A stretch of DNA of 64,000 nucleotides from positions 1,994,501-2,058,500 of the forward strand of contig NZ_CP076134.1 in the NCBI RefSeq assembly GCF_018736085.1, read 5' to 3'. The stretch comes from Bradyrhizobium sediminis. Lineage in GTDB: Bacteria > Pseudomonadota > Alphaproteobacteria > Rhizobiales > Xanthobacteraceae. Shown one piece after another: positions 44,503-53,703 of the stretch. Position numbers and translations under genes: made by a program. The number at the start of each line of letters is the position of its first letter. Position 1 is the first letter of the stretch. The notes beneath the pieces are model-generated. The model was not told where the DNA came from. It did not search any database and was given only the letters and a program-made list of their open reading frames with translations.

Positions 44503-44728
44503 CCGGGCCATTTCGGCAATAAATCCGCGGTCCGCCGGCCCGGCACCGATGTGCCGCCAGACGGCTAAGGGACTGATTCCAAACGGCTTTGAGGTTAGAC
44601 ACCGTGGCGGCCGGATGCTATGGCCTGCACCACTGGCGTAACGCCTCTTGCGCGCCGGATTTGGCCGGGCGAATGGGGGCAAGGATGGGGTTCCGCCGGG
44701 TCGGGGCGGCCTCGCGTTAGGAGAAGAT

Positions 44729-45829
44729 ATGGCGGTTCAGGATTCGGCGGTTCAGGACTCGAAACGGCGCGTGGCGCTGATTACCGGCGTCACCGGCCAG
44801 GATGGCGCCTATCTCGCCGAATATCTGCTCGGCCTCGGCTACACCGTGCACGGCATCAAGCGGCGATCATCCTCGTTCAACACCGCGCGCATCGACCACC
44901 TCTACGAGGATCCGCACGCCGGCAATGTGCCGTTCCTGCTGCATTACGGCGACATGACGGATTCCACCAATTTGATCCGGCTAATGCAGCAGATCCGGCC
45001 GACCGAGATCTACAATCTCGCGGCGCAGAGCCATGTCGGCGTCAGCTTCGAGAGTCCGGAATATACCGCCAATGCCGATGCGATCGGCGTGCTGCGCCTG
45101 CTCGAAGCGATCCGGATTCTCGGCATGGAAAAGGAGACGCGGTTCTATCAGGCGTCCACCTCGGAGCTGTACGGCCTGGTCCAGGAGGTTCCGCAGAAGG
45201 AAACCACGCCGTTCTACCCGCGCTCGCCCTACGGCGTCGCCAAGCTGTACGGTTACTGGATCACGGTGAACTACCGCGAGGCCTACGGCATGTTCGCCTC
45301 GAACGGCATCCTGTTCAATCATGAAAGCCCGATCCGCGGCGAGACCTTCGTGACGCGCAAGATCACGCGCGGCGTCGCCCGGATCGAGACCGGCCTGGAA
45401 GAAGCGCTTTATCTCGGAAATCTCGAGGCCAAGCGCGACTGGGGCCATGCCAGGGATTATATCGAGGGCATGTACCGGATATTGCAGGCCGAGGCGCCCG
45501 ACGACTTCGTGCTGGCGACCGGAGAGACCCACTCGGTGCGCGAATTCATCGAACTGGCTTTCGCCGAAATCGGCCGCACCATCGAATGGCGCGGCAAGGG
45601 CGTCGATGAAACCGGCGTCGACCGCAAATCCGGCAAGACCGTCGTGCGTATCGATCCGACGTACTTTCGTCGCACGGAAGTCGATCTCCTGATCGGTGAC
45701 GCCAGCAAGGCGCGCGAGAAGCTGGGCTGGAAGCCGAAGACGATGTTCGCAGAGCTCGTCAAGGAAATGGTGGCGGGCGACCTTGCGATTGCCCGGCGGG
45801 AGGTTGCCAATGGCAAAAACCCCGTTTGA
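44729..45829 (+). CDS. gmd: GDP-mannose 4,6-dehydratase
   Basis: 366 residues. [19 protein letters not shown] is the NADP-binding motif, [16 protein letters not shown] and the catalytic SELYG...[12 protein letters not shown] (Ser/Thr, Tyr-x3-Lys) are present, and [19 protein letters not shown] is the Gmd signature. Converts GDP-mannose to GDP-4-keto-6-deoxymannose. AGGAG stands 6 bases before the ATG. Its 3' end overlaps fcl by 20 bases. The 226 bases upstream are free of genes and should hold the promoter. Confidence 0.95.
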   Translation: MAVQDSAVQDSKRRVALITGVTGQDGAYLAEYLLGLGYTVHGIKRRSSSFNTARIDHLYEDPHAGNVPFLLHYGDMTDSTNLIRLMQQIRPTEIYNLAAQSHVGVSFESPEYTANADAIGVLRLLEAIRILGMEKETRFYQASTSELYGLVQEVPQKETTPFYPRSPYGVAKLYGYWITVNYREAYGMFASNGILFNHESPIRGETFVTRKITRGVARIETGLEEALYLGNLEAKRDWGHARDYIEGMYRILQAEAPDDFVLATGETHSVREFIELAFAEIGRTIEWRGKGVDETGVDRKSGKTVVRIDPTYFRRTEVDLLIGDASKAREKLGWKPKTMFAELVKEMVAGDLAIARREVANGKNPV

Positions 45830-46754
45830 GCTGAAGGGCAAGACCGTCTTCGTCGCCGGGCATCGCGGGATGGTCGGCGGCGCGCTGGTGCGCAGGCTCG
45901 AACAGGAAAACGTCCGGCTGCTGACGATCGGGCGCAGCGAGGTCGATCTGCGCGATCAGGCTGCGGTGTTCGGCTGGTTCGCGAAGCAGCGACCGCAGGC
46001 TGTGTTCCTGGCGGCGGCGAAGGTCGGCGGTATCGTCGCCAACAACACGCTGCGCGCCGAATTCATCTACGACAATCTGATTATCGCGGCCAATGTGATC
46101 CACGCCGCGCATATCAATGGAGCCGAGAAGCTGATGTTTCTCGGCTCGTCCTGCATCTATCCAAAGCTGGCGCCGCAGCCGCTGCGCGAAGATTCCATGC
46201 TGACGGGGCCGCTGGAGCCGACCAACGAGCCCTATGCCATCGCCAAGATCGCCGGCATCAAGATGGTCGAAGCCTATCGCAGCCAGTATGGCTCCGACTT
46301 CATCAATGTGATGCCGACCAATCTGTACGGGCGTGGCGACAATTATCACCCGGAATACAGCCACGTCGTCGCCGCATTGATCCGCCGGTTTCACGAAGCG
46401 AAGGTTGCCGGCGTCGGCAATGTGGTGGTCTGGGGCACCGGCACGCCACGGCGGGAATTCCTCTATGTCGACGATATGGCGGATGCCTGCGTCCACCTGA
46501 TGAAGAGCTATTCCGGCGACGAACTGGTCAATATCGGCACCGGCGAGGACATCACCATCGCCGAATTCGCGCGCGCGGTGGCCGCCACGGTCGGATACAC
46601 CGGCCAGATCAGCTTCGACGCCTCGAAACCCGACGGCACGCCGCGCAAGCTGCTCGACGTCAGCCGCCTCACCAAACTGGGCTGGCGCGCCCGCACTACG
46701 CTCGAGGACGGCATCCGGCTCGCCTATCAGGCGTATCTGAGCGAGTCGAAATGA
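45810..46754 (+). CDS. fcl: GDP-L-fucose synthase
   Basis: 314 residues. [18 protein letters not shown] is the NADP-binding motif, [15 protein letters not shown] and [17 protein letters not shown] carry the Ser-Cys-Tyr-Lys active site, and [18 protein letters not shown] is the family signature. It epimerises and reduces the Gmd product to GDP-L-fucose. GGGAGG lies just before the ATG, inside the gmd end. The pair supplies fucose for a surface polysaccharide, separate from the ManNAc3NAcA operon. Confidence 0.95.
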   Translation: MAKTPFELKGKTVFVAGHRGMVGGALVRRLEQENVRLLTIGRSEVDLRDQAAVFGWFAKQRPQAVFLAAAKVGGIVANNTLRAEFIYDNLIIAANVIHAAHINGAEKLMFLGSSCIYPKLAPQPLREDSMLTGPLEPTNEPYAIAKIAGIKMVEAYRSQYGSDFINVMPTNLYGRGDNYHPEYSHVVAALIRRFHEAKVAGVGNVVVWGTGTPRREFLYVDDMADACVHLMKSYSGDELVNIGTGEDITIAEFARAVAATVGYTGQISFDASKPDGTPRKLLDVSRLTKLGWRARTTLEDGIRLAYQAYLSESK

Positions 46755-46900
46755 TCGACCGTCCGGGCCAAGCGTCGTTTATCCAGCTTGTAAGATGCGC
46801 CCGGGCGCATGTACGCTCGTGCCACAAGGCATAAAGAGCGCGGCCGCATTGTTCCAAAGGGACTGCTGAGCCGCCGGCCAGGTCTGTTCGGGGAGGCGTC

Positions 46901-47878
46901 ATGAGATTACCGCGTCGTCAATTTTTGCATCTGGCCGCCGGGGCTACCCTGCTGCCGGCCGTTTCTGGAACCGCATGGGCGCAAAGCTATCCATCGCGCC
47001 CGATTCGCCTGATCGTCGGTTATCCTCCCGGCGGTTCGGCAGACCTGACCGCGCGTCTGATGGGGCAATGGCTTTCGGAGCGGCTCGGTCAGTCATTCGT
47101 CATTGAGAACCGGGCGGGCGCCGGCACCAATATCGCCACCGAGGCGGTCGTGCGCGCGGCGCCCGACGGGTACACCCTTCTGCTCGTGGCGCCGGCAAAC
47201 GCCATCAACGCCACACTTTACGAAAAACTCAATTTCAATTTCCTTCGCGATGTCGAACCGATCGCAGGTATCATCCGTTTTCCGAACGCGGTGGTGGTGA
47301 ACCCATCCGTTCCCGTCAAATCGATCCCCGAACTGATTGCTTATGCCAAGGCCAATCCCGGCAAGCTCAACATGGCGTCGTCCGGCAATGGCTCGACCAT
47401 TCATATGTCGGGCGAACTGTTCAAGATGCTCACCGGCATCAACATGGTCCACGTGCCCTATCGCGGCGGAGCGTTGGCGCTCACCGACCTGATCGCCGGG
47501 CAGGTGCAGGTCATGTTCGACAACGTTCCGACCTGCGCCGAGCACATCAAGTCAGGCAAGCTGCGCGGCCTCGCGGTCACCAGCACGACGCGGTCGGACG
47601 TGTTGCCGGACCTGCCCACGGTGGCCGATTTCCTGCCCGGTTACGAAGCCAGCGCCTGGTATGGCCTCGCCGCGCCGAAGGGCACCTCTCCCGAAATCGT
47701 CGCGACGCTGAACAAGGCCGTTAACGCGATCCTCGCCGATCCCGCAGCGAAGGCCAGGTTCACCGAAATCGGCGCCATCCTGCTGCCAGGCTCGGCCGCC
47801 GATTTTGGAAAACTGGTGGCGGACGAAACCGAAAAATGGGGCAAGGTGGTGAAGTTCGCGGGCGCCAGAGTGGAGTAG
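46901..47878 (+). CDS. Tripartite tricarboxylate transporter receptor (TctC/Bug family)
   Basis: 325 residues. The N-terminus MRLPRRQFLHLAAG...AWA is a twin-arginine-like signal peptide (RRQFL), cleaved near AQSYPSRP. YPSRPIRLIVGYPPGGSADLTAR, VENRAG-like IENRAGAGTNIA and HVPYRGGALALTDLIAGQ are family hallmarks. It binds a carboxylate or similar solute in the periplasm. No TctA/TctB membrane genes are adjacent, as is common for Bug proteins. It ends 15 bases before the convergent hemD. Confidence 0.9.
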   Translation: MRLPRRQFLHLAAGATLLPAVSGTAWAQSYPSRPIRLIVGYPPGGSADLTARLMGQWLSERLGQSFVIENRAGAGTNIATEAVVRAAPDGYTLLLVAPANAINATLYEKLNFNFLRDVEPIAGIIRFPNAVVVNPSVPVKSIPELIAYAKANPGKLNMASSGNGSTIHMSGELFKMLTGINMVHVPYRGGALALTDLIAGQVQVMFDNVPTCAEHIKSGKLRGLAVTSTTRSDVLPDLPTVADFLPGYEASAWYGLAAPKGTSPEIVATLNKAVNAILADPAAKARFTEIGAILLPGSAADFGKLVADETEKWGKVVKFAGARVE

Positions 47879-47893
47879 GTCGCCGGTGGCCCG

Positions 47894-48742
47894 TCAGCGG
47901 GGACCAGCTGCATTGCGCGGCGGTGTCTTTCCGAGCGCCGCCGCCATCGCCGAGATCAGCGGCTTCATGAAGAAGGCATCGTTGGCGGGCGAGATGTCGG
48001 CGTGCAAGCCCCGGGATTTGAGTTCGTCGGAAACTACCGGTCCGACGGAAGCGATCGGCGTCCGTGCCAGCCCCTCGCGCAATCGCGCTTCATATCCGTG
48101 CGCCTGCGCGACCTCGACGAGCCGGCGAACCTGGCCCGAGCTGGTCAGCGCGATCGCATCCACCCGGTCCTGCGCCATTTCGTCGATCGCGGTGACGATG
48201 TTGGCGTCGGCGGCCTGTGCGTCATAGACGTAGGGCAGCACGGTATCGACGTCGGCGCCCTGCGCCTCGATCGCGCCGATCAGCGCTCCGTGGTCCTTGT
48301 CCGGATAGAGCTGCAGGCCGACGCGATGGCCGTTGAGATCGACGCGCGACAGCATCTCGGCGATACCTTCCGAGGTCGGCTTCTCCGTCGTCACCTGCGG
48401 CTCCAGTCCGATCTCGCGCAGCGCCCGGCCGGGCTTCGGGCCGCGCGCGAATTTGCGGGCCTTGCCGAGCGCCGCAATGAATTCCTGCTCGACGCCGATC
48501 CGCCGGACGACCTTCATCAGCCGGCGCAGGCCTTCGCCGGTCATCAGCACCATGTCGTCGCACGGCTTGTCGATAAAGCGGCGAATCCAGGCCTCGACAG
48601 GCGCGGAATCCGGCGCGTCATGGATGGTAAACATCGGGCATTGCAGCACGTCCGCGCCCTGTTCGGCCAGCAGGCGTGAAAACTGCGCCTCTTCGCGGGT
48701 TTCCAGGATGAGAATTCGATAGCCGTTCAGCCTGTCAGCCAT
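47894..48742 (-). CDS. hemD: Uroporphyrinogen-III synthase (HemD-like)
   Basis: 282 residues with two alpha/beta domains of the HemD fold; ILETREEAQFSRLLAEQGADVLQCP opens the first, and AIALTSSGQVRRLVEVAQ and TPIASVGPVVSDELKSRGL belong to the second. It would cyclise hydroxymethylbilane in tetrapyrrole synthesis. HemD proteins have few invariant residues, so the call rests on overall pattern. There is no hemC or other haem gene next to it, so it may be a second copy in the genome. Confidence 0.8.
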   Translation of the reverse strand: MADRLNGYRILILETREEAQFSRLLAEQGADVLQCPMFTIHDAPDSAPVEAWIRRFIDKPCDDMVLMTGEGLRRLMKVVRRIGVEQEFIAALGKARKFARGPKPGRALREIGLEPQVTTEKPTSEGIAEMLSRVDLNGHRVGLQLYPDKDHGALIGAIEAQGADVDTVLPYVYDAQAADANIVTAIDEMAQDRVDAIALTSSGQVRRLVEVAQAHGYEARLREGLARTPIASVGPVVSDELKSRGLHADISPANDAFFMKPLISAMAAALGKTPPRNAAGPR

Positions 48743-48881
48743 GATCCGCTCTAACGCCGGTCGCCTGTTGTTTGTTCATCATGGCGCTTCGACCGGGATT
48801 GGCGCAAGGGCTCTGCCGGTGATAGAGCAGGGCCCGCCAATCGCGTCCCGTCCTCGTCCCGTGAAGTGACCAAGTCCGCCC

Positions 48882-49745
48882 ATGCCCGATCATCAGTTCG
48901 TCTTGACCCTGTCCTGCCCGGATCGTCCCGGCATCGTTTCGGCGGTATCGACGTTCCTTGCCCATAACGGGCAGAACATCCTCGACGCCCAGCAGTTCAA
49001 TGACGTCGAGACCGGTCATTTCTTCATGCGGGTGGTATTCAATGCCGCCGATCTCGCGGTCAATCTTCAGGCGTTGCAGACCGGTTTTGGCGCCATCGCC
49101 GAGCGCTTCGGCATGGACTGGCTGATGCGCGACCGCGCCGCCCGCCGCCGGGTCATGCTGCTGGTCTCGAAATCCGACCATTGCCTCGCCGACATCCTGT
49201 ATCGCTGGCGCACCGGCGAGCTCGAGATGATCCCGACCGCGATCGTCTCCAACCATCCGCGCGAAACCTACAGCAATCTCGATTTCGGCGAGATTCCGTT
49301 TCACTATCTGCCGGTGACCAAGGAGACCAAGCGCGAGCAGGAGGCGGCGATCTGGAAGCTGGTCGGCGACACCGGAACCGACCTCGTGGTGCTGGCACGC
49401 TACATGCAGATCCTGTCGGACGAGATGTCGGCGAAGCTGTCGGGACGCTGCATCAACATCCACCATTCGTTTCTGCCGGGGTTCAAGGGCGCGCGCCCCT
49501 ACCATCAGGCGCACGAGCGCGGCGTCAAGCTGATCGGCGCCACCGCGCATTACGTCACCAGCGCGCTCGATGAAGGCCCGATCATTGACCAGGACGTCGA
49601 GCGCATCAGCCATCGCGATACGCCCGAGGATCTGGTTCGCAAGGGACGCGACATCGAGCGCCGTGTGCTGGCGCGCGCCGTGCGTCACCATCTGGAGGAT
49701 CGCGTGATCCTCAACGGCCGCAAAACCGTGGTGTTCATGGACTGA
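48882..49745 (+). CDS. purU: Formyltetrahydrofolate deformylase
   Basis: 287 residues. An N-terminal ACT domain (residues 5-85; [20 protein letters not shown]) precedes a formyltransferase-like catalytic domain with [17 protein letters not shown] (catalytic His) and [13 protein letters not shown] (catalytic Asp). Releases formate from 10-formyl-THF to balance one-carbon pools and supply formate to purine synthesis. It stands alone, divergent from hemD. Confidence 0.95.
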   Translation: MPDHQFVLTLSCPDRPGIVSAVSTFLAHNGQNILDAQQFNDVETGHFFMRVVFNAADLAVNLQALQTGFGAIAERFGMDWLMRDRAARRRVMLLVSKSDHCLADILYRWRTGELEMIPTAIVSNHPRETYSNLDFGEIPFHYLPVTKETKREQEAAIWKLVGDTGTDLVVLARYMQILSDEMSAKLSGRCINIHHSFLPGFKGARPYHQAHERGVKLIGATAHYVTSALDEGPIIDQDVERISHRDTPEDLVRKGRDIERRVLARAVRHHLEDRVILNGRKTVVFMD

Positions 49746-49766
49746 TCGGGGCGGCGCTAAAACGCG

Positions 49767-50500
49767 CTAGTCGAAAACGAGATTGAAGGCTCGCGGATTC
49801 CAGCCGAAGTCGCGGACCGCAGGCGTGGAGTCGAAAGTCATGTCCTTCATCATGCGGGTGCCCATCGCGACATTGGCGCCCGGAAACAGCGACTTCGCCA
49901 GCATGAAACCGGCCCGCCACAGCAGGGGGGTACCCAGATCGTGCGCCGCGGCAGCCGCAAGGCGTCGAAGATCCGGCCAATCATCTCGCGGTAGGTGAGT
50001 GTCTCCGCGCCCGGCAGCGAATAGAACTTGTTGACCGCCGCGGGACTCGCGGCGGCGGCGATTGCTCCGATCGCCAGATCCTCCGCATGCACCGGCTGCC
50101 GCAGACCGGGCGCCCCGCCGACCAGCGGCATGAATCCGAACCGGCGGATCAGCCGCGACAACGGCGTGATGTTGGTGTCGCGGCCAGGAGTGTAGATCAA
50201 GGTCGGCCGCAATATCGTCCAGCCGACATTGTTCTGCTCGCATGCGGCCGCGATCTTTCGTTCGGCGCCAGCGAGTTTCCTTATCATCTCGCGCTCGGCT
50301 TCAACTTCCGTGTCCTGTTTCGTGATCATGCTGGTCGAACTGAACGCGACAACTCGTTTCAAGGATGGGTTGAACAGCCGGGGAAGGGCGCTTGCCAGGA
50401 GAAGCATCAGCCGTGCCAAGAGCGTTGTAAACTCCGGAAGCCTCGGCGTGTTCGGCTTCTCCGGATTGCCACGGAGCCAGTCGACGCCGGGCGCATCCCG
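49767..50500 (-). pseudogene. Broken NAD(P)-dependent epimerase/SDR-like gene
   Basis: The central part (in frame to about 50419) reads like the middle of an NAD-dependent epimerase: RVVAFSSTSM, WTILRPTLIYTPGRD, LRQPVHAEDLA and TYREMIGRIFDAL. Two lesions are visible. First, a G/C run at 49925-49930 is one base short, so the sequence leaves frame just before LLWRAGFMLAKSLFPG, which continues in the next frame to a stop at 49767. Second, the N-terminal Rossmann glycine motif is absent: upstream only about 28 codons (RDAPGVDWLRG...) remain before an in-frame stop at 50501. No good start codon exists. A sequencing error could explain the first lesion but not the second. Confidence 0.75.
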
Positions 50501-51126
50501 TTACGGTCTCGACAGGACAAATGTCCGCAAGTCATCACGCAGGAGATGCTCGACGATACTTCACGGTCGATATCAGCACGTTTCCCGACGGCCGGTATCT
50601 GGACCGCAACGACGAGCTTCAGGACATCACCGTTGCCGGAGGCTTCCCGTCTTGTTGAACGTTGCCTTCAGGTGACTCCTTGCGGTTTCCAACGACACAT
50701 GACCGGGCCAATTGTGCATGATCAGTCGCTATGCCATTATTTGTGCGCACTTGAGCGATCCGCAGACAATAATTTTGCTCTAACATCCGATCTTCGTGCA
50801 GGTATGGAATGAAGTTTCCCACCACGCTTAGGCTGGTTGCTGAACGCTTGCTATCGCTTCTATCTGAAAGCAACGTTAGGCTTCGCGCTCAATAGTTCTT
50901 TGGCGCTTTTTTGAAAGGCTGGGTCTTTTGTATGACTTTTTGGCATTCGGATTTGACCATGCACAACAACCTCAGAAAGGATATTGGTGTCCCAACACCC
51001 CTCGCAGTTGCAACTATTACCATGGCCTACATGGAGGAAATGTTCGCGGAAGCTTGCGGGCTACTTCGTTCCCACTTCGCCTGATCCATCGTCCGATAGA
51101 CGGCCTCAAAAATCTCAGGGAGAGAT
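50501..51126. other. Degraded non-coding region between the epimerase pseudogene and the IS element
   Basis: No intact gene is seen over 626 bases. On the minus strand at 50590-50740 there is a fossil of a LuxR-type HTH domain, listed separately. The rest, which is noticeably more AT-rich near 50760-50960, shows nothing recognisable. Confidence 0.5.
50590..50740 (-). pseudogene. Fossil of a LuxR/GerE-type helix-turn-helix domain
   Basis: One minus-strand frame reads HVSLETARSHLKATFNKTGS followed by LRQR and a stop. This matches the recognition-helix end of LuxR-type HTH domains (pattern S-x-x-TAR-x-HL-x-x-x-F-x-KTG-x-x-RQ). After the stop the adjacent frame continues GDVLKLVVAV, as the normal ELVRLL-type ending would. 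In-frame stops cut it on both sides and no receiver or ligand domain is found. A pseudogene fragment is the best reading; chance similarity is possible but the match is long. Confidence 0.5.
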
Positions 51127-51154
51127 TGATCTTCCCCCGAAAAAGTGGACGGGT

Positions 51155-52015
51155 TTAAGCGGCTTTTAGCTCCATCTCGATCGGGGCGATATACCCGATG
51201 GCGGAATGGAGCCGGGTTCGGTTGTAGAAGCCCTCGATGAAGGTGAAGATATCGCGCTGGGCCTCGGCGCGAGTCTTGTAGTTGCGATGATGAACGAGCT
51301 CGGTCTTCAGGGTATGGAAGAAGCTCTCCATCGGGGCATTGTCGTAGCAATCGGCCTTGCGGCTCATCGATGCGGTGATGCCGGCGGCCGTGAGAGTGTT
51401 GCGATAGGCGTGTGAGGCATACTGCACGCCGCGATCGGAGTGGTGGATCAATCCGGCCTGCGGGCGTTGCTGCTGGATGGCCATCGTCAGCGCCGCGGAA
51501 GCGAGTTCGACCTGCATATGATCCCGCATGGCCCAGCCGACGATCTTTCGGCTGAAGAGATCCATGACGGCCGCCAGGTACAGCCACCCCTCCGCGGTCG
51601 GGATATAGGTGATATCGGCGAGCCAGACCCGGTTCGGGGCTGGGGCCGTGAAGTCGCGCGCGATCAGGTTCGGTGCGATCGGCAGGTCGTGACGGCTGTC
51701 GGTGGTGCGCACACGGCGCGGCGGTGCCATGATGGCGCGGATACCGTGCCGACGCATCATCCGCTCGATCCGGCCGCGGCTGGCGCCACGGCCCTGCCTC
51801 CGCAGGACGGTATGGACGCGGGGACTGCCGTAGCGCCCGCTGCTGTCTTGATGGACTTGCCGGATTGCAGCCAGGAGCGTGGCATTGGATTTTGTTCGCT
51901 CACTCACCGGGCGATCACGCCAGGCGTAATAGCCGGCTGGCGAGACCTCGAGCACGGCACACATCAACCGCACCGGATAGGTGTCGCGGTGGTCCTCGAT
52001 GAAACGGAAGCTCAT
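51155..52015 (-). CDS. IS3-family transposase OrfB (DDE integrase domain)
   Basis: 286 residues from the ATG at 52015. An HTH_21-like region (SGRYGSPRVHTVLRRQG) leads into the rve integrase core with the catalytic acids: Asp in VWLADITYIPT, Asp in LIHHSDRGVQYAS and Glu in APMESFFHTLKTE (the D-D-35-E set). The active enzyme is normally the OrfAB fusion, made by -1 frameshifting at A-AAA-AAG on the minus strand (52045-52051); the orfB frame is open through that site. The ATG overlaps the orfA stop as ATGA, which could also allow reinitiation. Confidence 0.92.
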   Translation of the reverse strand: MSFRFIEDHRDTYPVRLMCAVLEVSPAGYYAWRDRPVSERTKSNATLLAAIRQVHQDSSGRYGSPRVHTVLRRQGRGASRGRIERMMRRHGIRAIMAPPRRVRTTDSRHDLPIAPNLIARDFTAPAPNRVWLADITYIPTAEGWLYLAAVMDLFSRKIVGWAMRDHMQVELASAALTMAIQQQRPQAGLIHHSDRGVQYASHAYRNTLTAAGITASMSRKADCYDNAPMESFFHTLKTELVHHRNYKTRAEAQRDIFTFIEGFYNRTRLHSAIGYIAPIEMELKAA

Positions 52016-52323
52016 GTCCGGGTTCCGGCAAAGATCGCGATCGACTTTTTTAAAATGTCGCGCTCCATACGCAGCCGTTCGTTCTCCTGGCGCAACCGGG
52101 CGATCTCCGAGGCCTGGTCCGCCGACATCGGCGTCGCCTGCGTGGTGGGGCGCCACGCCGCCGATGTCGGCCCCTGCCGGAACTTGTCCACCCAGCGCCG
52201 CAGCACCGAGTCGCGCAGACCGAGTTCCTTGGCCACCGACGTGACCGAGCGACGGCTCGACGCCACCAGCTCGACCGCTTGGCGCTTGTACTCTTCGGTA
52301 AATGACCGACGTTGACGTTCCAT
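52012..52323 (-). CDS. IS3-family transposase OrfA (HTH and leucine-zipper)
   Basis: 103 residues. RRSFTEEYKRQAVELV and SVTSVAKELGLRDSVLRRWVDKF form the HTH_Tnp_1 DNA-binding domain. The C-terminal coiled coil (SEIARLRQENERLRMERDILKKS) is the usual dimerisation zipper. The ILKK codons contain the A-AAA-AAG slippery heptamer where ribosomes shift to make OrfAB. Binds the terminal inverted repeats. Confidence 0.92.
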   Translation of the reverse strand: MERQRRSFTEEYKRQAVELVASSRRSVTSVAKELGLRDSVLRRWVDKFRQGPTSAAWRPTTQATPMSADQASEIARLRQENERLRMERDILKKSIAIFAGTRT

Positions 52324-52537
52324 TCGACACCTCCGGGCTCAACGAGCCTACTACAGGTGTCCACTCATTCGGAGGAGGTTCAGATTCCCCAAAACACCCT
52401 TAGGCCTTGTTGCCATCATCCGGCTCGCAACCACTTCCGAGCAAGAGTGAGAGTGATTCTAGATGAGTCGGTGCAGACGCACGGGTAATGTTTGAGGGCC
52501 CTTGACAAGGTGTGAAGACTGCGAGGAAACCGAACGT

Positions 52538-52972
52538 ATGCAAATCAAGCGGGTTCTTTTCCTCTGCTCTGGCAATTACTACCGGAGCCGTTTTGCGGAG
52601 GAGCTATTCAATTATCGGGCAAGGGTAGCCAACCTGAATTGGATGGCATCCTCGCGCGCTTTAGCGCTGGAGCGAGGAGCAGGAAACGTCGGGCCGATCT
52701 CACCATTCGCGATTGAGGCTCTGAAGGCGCGCAACATCGTCCCTACCGATCCTGCTCGCCTTCCGGTGTCATGCCGCATAACGGACCTGGAGGAGGCTGA
52801 TCTCGTGGTGGCAATGAAGGAAGCCGAGCATCGGCCGATCATCAAGGCGAAATTTTCGACGTGGGCTGATCGCGTTACCTACTGGCATGTCCACGACATT
52901 GATGTAGCGAACCCGAAGGATGCGCTCAAACTGACAGAAATACACGTATCAAAGTTGATCGAGAAACTTTGA
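52538..52972 (+). CDS. Low-molecular-weight phosphatase/arsenate-reductase-like protein
   Basis: 144 residues. RVLFLCSGNYYRSRFAEELF contains the Cys-x5-Arg-Ser active-site loop of LMW protein tyrosine phosphatases (C-SGNYY-R-S) at the N-terminus. HDIDVANP near residue 128 lies where the family has its general-acid Asp-Pro; here the Asp is followed by Val, Ala, Asn, Pro, an unusual spacing. It may dephosphorylate a protein or small molecule. It stands alone 155 bases after the IS element. Start: ATG at 52538; the frame is open to 52502. No kinase partner is seen. Confidence 0.7.
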   Translation: MQIKRVLFLCSGNYYRSRFAEELFNYRARVANLNWMASSRALALERGAGNVGPISPFAIEALKARNIVPTDPARLPVSCRITDLEEADLVVAMKEAEHRPIIKAKFSTWADRVTYWHVHDIDVANPKDALKLTEIHVSKLIEKL

Positions 52973-53421
52973 GCATCAATATAGAAATATTTGGGCGGCC
53001 CCTCGACCTGCTTTCCGGTTTTAGCGCTAGCTCTTCCCTGTGTGGCACGCCAATTTAGCCCGGCGGCTCGAGCCGGCGGGTTTATCGTTAGTAGCCCCAC
53101 CATCCTGCGGGCGCGATCTCTCCAGGCACACGATGCCAATCGCTACACGCAGTGTAATAGCATCACGATTTGGGTCCACGGTATAATTGCAACATTAGAT
53201 CCGACCGAGCAACAGACCGGTTTTCCCTGCAGCTTTGGTGTAACGCCTTGCAATCAATCAAGCAATCTAGATCCACCCAGCGCACTCGTCCCCAGCAAAT
53301 CTCGAATCGCCAACCCGTAGGAAGCGACGCCGCATTCATAGTAGATCGATGCGGATGCGCACAATTGTTAAGCGGCTTTTCGCCGCCCGGCATCGTTGAA
53401 AATGAGCGTTCGGTTGCGCGG
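52973..53421. other. Non-coding stretch after the phosphatase-like gene
   Basis: 449 bases with no reading frame that resembles a protein. A 10-bp palindrome GGCTCGAGCC within a GC-rich hairpin (around 53057-53079) is the only structure noticed; it may be a remnant terminator. I see no promoter or RNA gene. Confidence 0.45.
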
Positions 53422-53703
53422 CTAGTGGGTGGGTTCCAAAGATGACGCGTCGGATTTGCCCGCGTCCTCTCTTTCCGCGGCGGGCGTCAGGCGCTTGCGT
53501 TCCCGCTCTCTCATGAACTCGTCGTATTCTGCGGTCCCGGGGCGAGGTGGGGCGTCCCGCGGCAAGCCGCCGGCCCATTGCGGGATGGCAGCGCCGGCTC
53601 CGGCCGCGAGCTTCTCGTTGATGCTTCCGCAGCCACCCAGGCCGCACGCCAAGAGCGCCACGACATGGACAACGGCAAGTTGGCGAGTGCTGATGAAGGC
53701 CAT
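53422..53703 (-). CDS. Small putative lipoprotein
   Basis: 93 residues from the ATG at 53703. A hydrophobic N-terminal segment ends in the lipobox-like LGGC (Cys at about residue 25), so it is probably lipid-anchored in the periplasm. The mature part is hydrophilic: INEKLAAGAGAAIPQWAGGLP, PPRPGTAEYDEFMRERE and a charged tail. The conserved-looking PPRPGT-EYD-FM pattern is one I recall from small conserved proteins of Bradyrhizobium; function unknown. The open frame reaches 53772 but the extension spoils the signal peptide. Confidence 0.65.
   Translation of the reverse strand: MAFISTRQLAVVHVVALLACGLGGCGSINEKLAAGAGAAIPQWAGGLPRDAPPRPGTAEYDEFMRERERKRLTPAAEREDAGKSDASSLEPTH

Larger units (their letters stand above)
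51127..52382. mobile_element. Complete IS3-family insertion sequence
   Basis: A 1,256-bp element whose transposase genes read on the minus strand. The ends are inverted repeats: TGATCTTCCCCCGAAAAAGT at 51127 and, on the other strand inwards from 52382, TGAACCTCCTCCGAATGAGT; about 19 of the first 24 bases match. Both flanks carry GAT (51124-51126 and 52383-52385), a 3-bp target duplication as expected for IS3. orfA and orfB are intact and a frameshift signal lies between them, so the element looks recently active. Confidence 0.9.

Noticed and set aside
53163..53445. Short open frames on both strands in the gap after the phosphatase-like gene
   Set aside because: Neither has a ribosome-binding site or protein-like composition, and they mirror each other.
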